From Styela clava (taxonomy: Eukaryota; Chordata; Ascidiacea; Stolidobranchia; Styelidae), in assembly GCF_964204865.1 (NCBI RefSeq), contig NC_135251.1:18600001-18664000 (forward strand): a DNA stretch of 64,000 nt, written 5' to 3'. Position numbers and translations under genes: made by a program. Positions 58,201 to 64,000 of this stretch are shown in pieces; position 1 is the stretch's first letter, and every line of letters begins with the position of its first letter. The notes under the pieces are model-generated. The model was not told the DNA's origin. It worked only from the letters and a program-made list of their open reading frames with translations, and ran no database searches.

Positions 58201-61200
58201 GTACAAGGTGCAAAGAAAAGCGTATTCCCAACGAAATCGAGTTCATGGTACTCCCAGAGCCATCACTAAATGACTTTCAAACAAGCAAAAAAAGCAGAGA
58301 ATCAAAAAATCTGCACACACCATAGTGATTCCTCCCAGACTACATTGAACAGTTTGTCTTGGATAAAGACACAAACTTTCCGGTATTTCTCGAAGTTGAT
58401 CAATTGTTGCCGTCATTACATCGGCATAATCAACCAATTCAACAATATACTTCTCATCATTTTCTGTTGATACAATTCGACCTCGATCCCACGATCCATC
58501 GGAAGGACATTGTACAAGACACATCTGAGATAAAAGCAAAACAATAACCCGAAAACAACGCAACAGAATCGCATTGATATGCCATATACTAAGTCATTAT
58601 TAGCAAATGATCTAGGCAGGGATGTACAAAACTGAACATTTTATTATTCCAAATACATTCTGAAAAAATATTTTTCCAATTAGGCTGTGTTCTAAATGAG
58701 GTTAGGTTCAACTGAAAACACGTTATTCAGTGAGTTGATTTTGGAAGTGCATGACAGTTAAGACAATCAGTGACTTGATTGGTTTTATATTTTCACAGTT
58801 TTCAGGGACTGTAGGGACTTTTTGATAATACTATAATAAACCTTTAATTGGTCCAAATGATATTTTTATTAAATGAAACTATTCTACATTCTTCCTAAAT
58901 CGAGAATTAAAATATTGAATATTCGTTTTGAACATCCCTGTGTCTAGGTTTCTCAAACGATTGCTCTGAAACAGGGGTTCTCGACCTGGGGTTCGCGAAC
59001 CCCAAGGGATTCACGAGAAGATTTTCAGGGGTACTTGGATGACAGTCAAGTTTTCGTGTGTTGCTTTTTTTTAATATTCTTTAACAAAGACAGTAACTAC
59101 AAGAGGAAAATAAGTACGGTATCAATTGAAACTCAGCGTACATTTTCCCTAATCTTATGTTGTTGCAATTATGACGCAACAATGTGAAATGCATGGCTTG
59201 GCAGTCGTTGCAGCAAATTGTTAGTCAATATATCACAATTTAGTTTGGTGTCTGATTACTGGGGGTTCGCGTTGATTGTTTCGTGACTCTAGGGGGGTTG
59301 GGGTTTAACTCAATTCAAAATTACAAATATTCCAGTATCCTTTATCTTGTAATAAACGCTTTAGATTCTTTAGAACAATTTCTGAATATAGCCAACAACT
59401 ACTGATGCGACTTTAATTAACTTTTATGCCAGAATTTATTCTTGGTCAGGAATCAAAAAATTAACATCATCAAACTCCCAACTTGTGAGCAATTCAAAAA
59501 CTACTCCTGTTCAGATGCCTGGTTAAAAAAAATTTCATCACCAACCGTGGCTCCCAATTGAACTAAATTTTGCTTCAAATATCAAAATAAGATAACTGAA
59601 CTTCTGACATTTGAAGATTTATTACAATTTGGTTTAAAAACACGGCTTTGACTCTAATATCAATAAGCCGATTTTCCAATCCACAATGATATTCCTGACA
59701 GGCAAAGATGCCTTATTTTCAAATTATTAACATACCATGTCTGTTTCCCATGAATCAAGTTTAACTAATTCATTCACATGTTTAGCATCATTTATTTTGC
59801 ACAATGTGCTTCTCCATTCGTCTGAATCTGTACCCATATCAAATTGGAGTTGTATGTTGTGAGGATCTTTAGAACTCAAGTAAGTGACTGGATAGGGATC
59901 ACCTGCAAAAATTTGAATATTTTATGGTGTCTGACCGTCTAAAATATTAGTCATATGCAAGTCGTAATTTTAGCAAGAAAACATATTTTGCGAACCATCA
60001 TTTATTTGCTATCCTAACCCAAAACGAACCCTCAAATCATACAAAGTTTTTATTCGATTATGAGCGATGAGAATTATGCCTCATATCAGTGGATTGCACA
60101 AATATATGCAGTGGCGCAGACAGGAGGCGCAGAACAAGACCAGCCTTATGAAATTTTCAGAAGACCGAAAACGTCGCTAGTAGTGTGACTGTCTGTCACA
60201 GTGAGTACGACTGTACACCTGTATGTACCCCAGGTCTGCTTGTACATAACCATATACAAGATCAGAATACCTAATGACGAAGGAGTTCTTCAAGTATAAT
60301 TCATTACTATCACCTAGTAGGAAATAGTACCACAGGCCACTTGATATAATTCCCTATTTGTGGAGCCAAAAATTTTCTTTTTTTTTACCGGAAGAAAATC
60401 AACTTACCAACTTCTAGTTGCATTTTAGGTAAACAACAGATGTAAAATCTTTGATTTGCATGAGGATACGAGCATTGGTCAACTGATGCTTTAATATCAT
60501 TTTCTACATCTTCTTCATCCTTAATCTCATCCAAAATATTATCCTTTTCTGCTGTTGATTTCTCATTTTTGTCGATGTCCTCTATGAAAATACAAATTAG
60601 CTATGATTATCAAATTTTTATATTCTTGTTGCCTGAATACTATACAAAAACAAAGCCTAATGGTGGATAGACTAAAACAAGGATGGGCTTTAAGCGTTTT
60701 AGCAGGGTTAAGCTCACAGGCCACATTCGCCTCAGCAAGCAGAGCATTTTGTGAGACAGGTTGTTTGAAAATTTCTCACAACTACATATAAATTTGAGTC
60801 AGTTGATGTTTTTAGTTTGCTATCTAATATATTTTATTGGAAATCTTTAATTTGACATATTTTACATATTAAATTTCTGGACTAAGATCAGAATGTAAGG
60901 CAGAAAATGTTCAGGTATTTATAACTTCAATTTTGGAAGAACGATTTATAGATTTTAACATTATTTAATAACAGTCAAATCTTACACAGGTTATACAAGC
61001 ATGTTATGTATAACCAATAAACGATAATATCGGTCAGAGACCAAAGACTTATCGATCGAAACTTATCAAAACAGCGCTCTTACTCCATAGTGACACCTTG
61101 TGTCCCATCACTAATTAATTAATAACTCACTAATTATACGACATAATTCGCCCAAAATCAATAGGCTTCTGGTCCGAGATATGATGAATGCACATGCGAA

Positions 61201-63429
61201 ATCTGGAGCAGATTCAATCTCGCGTGCATCTAACAGACAGACAGACATACAAATACCTATCAACATACTTACCGATAAAATCGATAAGTAATAAGTGATA
61301 TGACGCAGTAAAAAAATCTTAATATAAAAATAATCAAATGACGGGTAGCATTCACTGTTGAGTTCCAATATTTATATATTTTGCTTGTTATAATCACTTT
61401 CACTTTGCTGTATTTTTGACAGCATTTTCTTGACAGGTCCAAATTTTCATGCCAAGGGCATCTTGTATCAAACAATATCCATGCATTAGGAATAAACGTA
61501 TACATAGTTCTCAATGCATCATATTATGTTTCTTGTAACTCTACTAACGATTTTGTTGAACTCTGATTTAAGGCTTTGGGGTTGGGACATTGTTTTAAGC
61601 AAATTTCATAAAAAAAATAGGATATAATAGGCTTGGCGGTGTGGCGCATCGTGCTAAACGTTAGGAATACGGTCGCCACCGCAACTCTAGATTACCCTAT
61701 GTAGGTTCGCATCCCATGCGGGGATGATCATGTGCAAGAGGATTGCTGGACTCCTCGCCACCGTAGGGCGGTTGCTCCCGAAAACCAATAACTGGCTAAC
61801 TAATCCCACACCCACCCTGGTATCCGGATGATAGGCCGTGGTTCGCCATATAATTGAGCCGTCATATCTGTTTCCTTTCCCCCGGGATAAATATGTAAAT
61901 CCTATCCTAAAATTTAGTTAAATGATGAGCAAAATCTCATCCATTTACCTTTCAAGAAATCATGATCTTCTATATTCGACTTGAAATCAGGATTGATAGG
62001 GTCTTCCACATCAGATTTTGTTAAATCAGAATAACATTCTTCTTGGTTAGCGGTTTGTTCTTGTTGCTTTTCAAAATGTTCTACCATTGACAGAACATAG
62101 GAGCCATTTTCAGGCATGAAACCAGTTTTGTCAGTGGCATTTTGCATCATATCTGCAAAAATTGAGATATTGAGCATGAGGAAATTTTAATACATTCAGC
62201 AAAGAAAAACTCAAGTCGATTTGATTAGTGAGTGGTTGTATTCCTGAGTTAGCACACCGCGCTGAGCCGTTGACAAATCCCTGCCACTGCATCGCTGATT
62301 ACCCTATGGCAGTCATAGGATTATGAGCCCATAGGTCGACTCACATAGATGCTAATTATATGCAGGATTGCAGCACTTCTCTTTCCACTGCAGGGCAGTT
62401 CACATAACCTATAATCCTAGCTTTATTTGCCACCAACGCCCATGCCAAGTGGAACAATTAACTGTCCAACTCCCGATCATGATTATAAACTAAGTAACGG
62501 CCTCTATTTTACATGGTGAATCTGCCCCATTGTATTTCCTCTCTCATAGTTAATTAAGAAACGCCCTTTTTGTCTTTTAAGTGTCATCACTTTCGTAGTA
62601 TCATGAATTTATCTTCCACTTTTAATAATGTTACAATAATGAACGATTATAACATCTAATAAAGTGGGCAGCTTACCTTGTTGAGGAGTCTTTGATTCAA
62701 TTTGATTTGGGTTCGGCATCTCACATGATAGGTCATCTACTTCTTCTCTCTTATGTGCAAAATCCTCGTCATTAACTACATCAACTTCATTGATTTTATT
62801 TTCACCAGAACTTGGCAATTCAATTTTATCGGCATCCAGCTCCTCGACTGGATAAAGCTGTTGACCGGGTTCTTGAGAATTCCTTTCAGCCACGCCTTCA
62901 TTTGGATTAGGAATCTCACAAAGATCAACATCACCAATAACAGCATTGTCAGTATCATCTCTAACCAATTCTAGGTTTTCGTCAATAATGTTGTTTATGT
63001 CAATTGAAATACATTCCTGTACTTCTTTAATTTCTTGGTCTTTTATTTCAGGCTTTAAAGAAACTGACACATTCTGCTCTTTATTACCAGTCTCTGAATC
63101 AAAATTGCTTTCTGGTTGATTATTTTGATGTGTAAAACTGTCTACAACGTCTATAGATTGTGACGGCATTTCAGTAAGAACAAGACTTTCCATTGCATGT
63201 ATGATTTCTTCTTCTTGTTTGGCTTCAGCCAGCTCTTGAACATGGTATGGGCTAGGGTTACGAAGATTCTCTTTCTGCATTTTAGTAAGTTCTTCCGGAT
63301 CTAATATTCCCGATATGGTATTTCCGATATCATCTTCTGTTTCAATTGTCTGAAAAACTTCTTCAACAACTTGACGAGCCACCTCTTTTAACTTCATTTC
63401 AAAAGCATCTTGAGATTCAATATTTTGAC
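52277..63429 (-). CDS. Tudor-domain protein, 3' part (5' end outside the window)
   Basis: Eight exons on the minus strand join in frame: 62677-63429, 61949-62152, 60408-60581, 59736-59902, 58321-58524, 57767-57851, 57051-57212, 52277-52668 (stop at 52277). They give about 713 residues; upstream exons lie beyond the right edge. The first exons are acidic and low-complexity. Exons 59736-57051 form an extended Tudor domain: an SN-like part with GDPYPVTYLSS, the core CLVQCPSDGSWDRGRIV...VDYADV...IDQLREIP, then WSSDVNQYLNDLL. Germline TDRD proteins bind dimethyl-arginine on PIWI partners this way. Here the usual DYGN is DYAD, so the Asn of the aromatic cage is replaced, and ligand binding is uncertain. 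The C-terminal exon ends in a KKRRKS-type basic patch. I cannot assign a specific TDRD. An LTR element sits in the last intron. Confidence 0.85.
52763..52767. repeat. Target duplication left of the LTR element
   Basis: GCGAA here and at 56897-56901, a 5-bp duplication as made by Ty3/gypsy integrases. Confidence 0.93.
52768..53007 (+). repeat. 5' LTR
   Basis: 240 bases, TGTGACGTAATG...AAGCAACGAAACA. It contains CTCAATAAATG, a likely polyadenylation signal of the element RNA. One base differs from the 3' LTR (GCCGCTG against GCCACTG). Confidence 0.97.
53008..53056 (+). other. Primer-binding site extended to half a leucine tRNA
   Basis: Directly after the LTR, TGGTGTCAGAAGTGGGAT is the complement of the 3' end (with CCA) of a leucine tRNA. 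The match continues without a break through the complement of the T arm (TTCGAACCCAC) and the variable arm (CTCCG...CGGAG) to about the anticodon stem (ACCAGAA). That is about 49 bases instead of the usual 18 or so. The tRNA identity rests on recognising the leucine-type long variable arm and acceptor end, most like tRNA-Leu(CAA). Mid-gag sequence starts immediately after. Confidence 0.85.
53057..54441 (+). pseudogene. gag (partial), protease and start of reverse transcriptase
   Basis: The frame opens without an ATG in the middle of gag (ERYVFNHRGQ, LAKTCNFGAL, LIRDRI) and continues through two zinc knuckles. The second is a canonical CX2CX4HX4C (CNRCNMKNHFAVKC). The protease motif is IDCGATVNVIS, with Cys in place of the usual Ser/Thr after the catalytic Asp. 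The reverse transcriptase begins normally (GIIAPVDCHTPW, VVSKKSGSIRLCLD, LNKALKRNNHPMP) and stops just after FTIADVKN, the motif carrying the first catalytic Asp, at the stop at 54439-54441. The next residues expected, up to and including the YxDD box, are absent. Confidence 0.92.
54438..55145 (+). pseudogene. Reverse transcriptase C-terminus and RNase H
   Basis: The frame resumes at TEVAYLGHVIS, a motif that lies well after YxDD in intact elements, so roughly 90-100 codons are missing. The connection and RNase H regions follow: APIVLQCDASSKGLG (catalytic Asp), CNYAQIEKELLAI (Glu), VRVDSDHKPLE (Asp) and ADTLSRAY. RNase H looks complete. The frame is shifted relative to both neighbours. Confidence 0.92.
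55111..56580 (+). pseudogene. Integrase region
   Basis: An open frame of 489 codons in the same frame as gag. A zinc-binding HHCC module (HASHIGIQA...SCTTC) is followed by a catalytic core with Asp in IIASDLF, Asp in LISDNAPQY and Glu in SNGKAESAV, in the D,D-35-E arrangement. A C-terminal GPY/F-like part (YPGQLVRMKPDRG, WRKGRIE) follows. It overlaps the RNase H frame by 35 bases, so a small frameshift separates what should be one polyprotein. All integrase catalytic residues are kept. Confidence 0.92.
56657..56896 (+). repeat. 3' LTR
   Basis: 240 bases, identical to the 5' LTR except for one base. Followed by GCGAA (56897-56901). Confidence 0.97.
58028..58200. repeat. Two small SINE family 1 pieces in opposite orientation
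   Basis: 58028-58090 (plus) shares TAACCGCTAGTCTGTTA and CTAATCCCATGCATCT. 58140-58200 shares GGGGAGGGGAAAGC, GATAAGACGGCTTAACC and AACCAAGGCC with the minus-strand end. Located in an intron of the Tudor gene. Confidence 0.55.
61629..61915 (+). repeat. SINE family 1, internally shortened copy
   Basis: A head with TGTGGCGCATCGTGCTAAACG, a damaged B box (AGGTTCGCATCCCATG), a body lacking the CACGTAACCGCTGGTCGG part, and an intact CCCCCGGGATAAATATGTAA/ATCCTATCCTA tail. Tudor gene intron. Confidence 0.9.
62245..62540 (+). repeat. SINE family 1, degenerate copy
   Basis: TTAGCACACCGCGCTGAGCC, CACTGCATCGCTGATTACCC and GGATTGCAGCACTTCTC align with the family. Strong decay. Tudor gene intron. Confidence 0.6.
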
Positions 63430-64000
63430 CTGAAATTAGAACAGTCTTGAATACAAAAACTTTAAAATATTTATGATAACTCGTGGTGAAATAATATTTT
63501 TAAGACATTTGCAAATAGGTGATAGATGGGTGTATACAGGCACGCAGCCAGAATTTTCAAAAGGGGGGTTTCATAATCATAAATTCCCATTGCGGTCTGT
63601 AATAGTCTTTTATATATTAGTTTAATTGTGTCCAACGTAACTCGCGGTTGCTTCTTCTTACGTCAAAATTGAAACATTAGTTCTCTGCAATGCCACAGCG
63701 ATCGGTGGACATAAAAATATGAGATAAATGGTGTATTTAATTTGAAATACCTATTTCTGGAATCTTGCCAACTCGTTATCGCCGTTAGAAAAATCTCAAT
63801 AACTGATATAAAATCCCGAAAAGTACAATTTTATTTCGTACAATGAAAATGCATATGGAGTATATCGTTAAATCAAAAATACATATTCATCGCCGCGATT
63901 ACGCCACTTGTTAAAAGAGCCGACGTAAGCGACGTTTACAACGAAAAATGATTTTTCTGTTGTGCAAAGTAATCAATTTGTGACCGATAAGGGCATATTT
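63430..64000. other. Intron sequence with repeat related to hAT family D interior
   Basis: From about 63617, TTAGTTTAATTGTGTCC, GTTATCGCCGTTAGAAAAATC and TTGTTAAAAGAGCCGAC match 22250-22560 inside the hAT family D element. The preceding CACGCAGCCAGAATTTTC...GGGGGG looks like a repeat end. No Tudor exon was found here. Confidence 0.6.

Noticed and set aside
58974-59310. hAT element beginning CAGGGGTTCTCGACC
   Set aside because: Only a left end is convincing. No matching right end or 8-bp duplication was found.

Overview
The window is AT-rich animal nuclear DNA. Its genes are split into short exons by GT-AG introns of about 0.2 to 2 kb, and most introns and intergenic stretches carry transposable elements. 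The gene set (a SPATA7 cilium protein, ZUP1, ENOSF1, a Tudor-domain protein) indicates a metazoan. Intron sizes and repeat style make me lean towards an invertebrate deuterostome such as an ascidian tunicate, but no sequence here proves that.

Layout: 1-5.8 kb has no firm gene; it holds a possible terminal exon pair, a 40-bp minisatellite and a SINE fragment. 5,792-11,234 (+) is a complete nine-exon ZUP1/ZUFSP deubiquitinase. 11.6-14.7 kb is a repeat block: a SINE split by a hAT element with an 8-bp target duplication, then two SINEs in inverted orientation. 16,095-26,515 (+) is a complete nine-exon SPATA7 gene with DNA-transposon derivatives and an intronless ORF in its introns. 28.0-29.5 kb is a hAT element with another hAT element inside it. 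30,357-38,991 (-) is a complete fourteen-exon ENOSF1 (L-fuconate dehydratase-type enolase superfamily) gene. 41.6-45.5 kb is a 5'-truncated LINE with an intact reverse transcriptase. 47,477-49,197 (+) is a three-exon four-transmembrane, claudin/PMP22-like gene. 52,277 to beyond 63,429 (-) is the 3' part of a Tudor-domain gene. Its last intron holds a complete LTR element of Ty3/gypsy type (52,768-56,896).

The protein-coding genes are not an operon and share no obvious pathway. The strongest unusual signal is the LTR element. It has LTRs differing at one base in 240 and a perfect 5-bp target duplication, yet it lacks the amino-terminal part of gag and the reverse-transcriptase core. Its primer-binding region continues for about 49 bases as the complement of the 3' half of a leucine tRNA, ending where the gag sequence resumes. 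Other notable structures are eight hAT-type elements with target duplications (three nesting events), two tRNA-derived SINE families, an inverted SINE pair, and a 141-bp duplication that copies the splice acceptor of SPATA7 exon 8.
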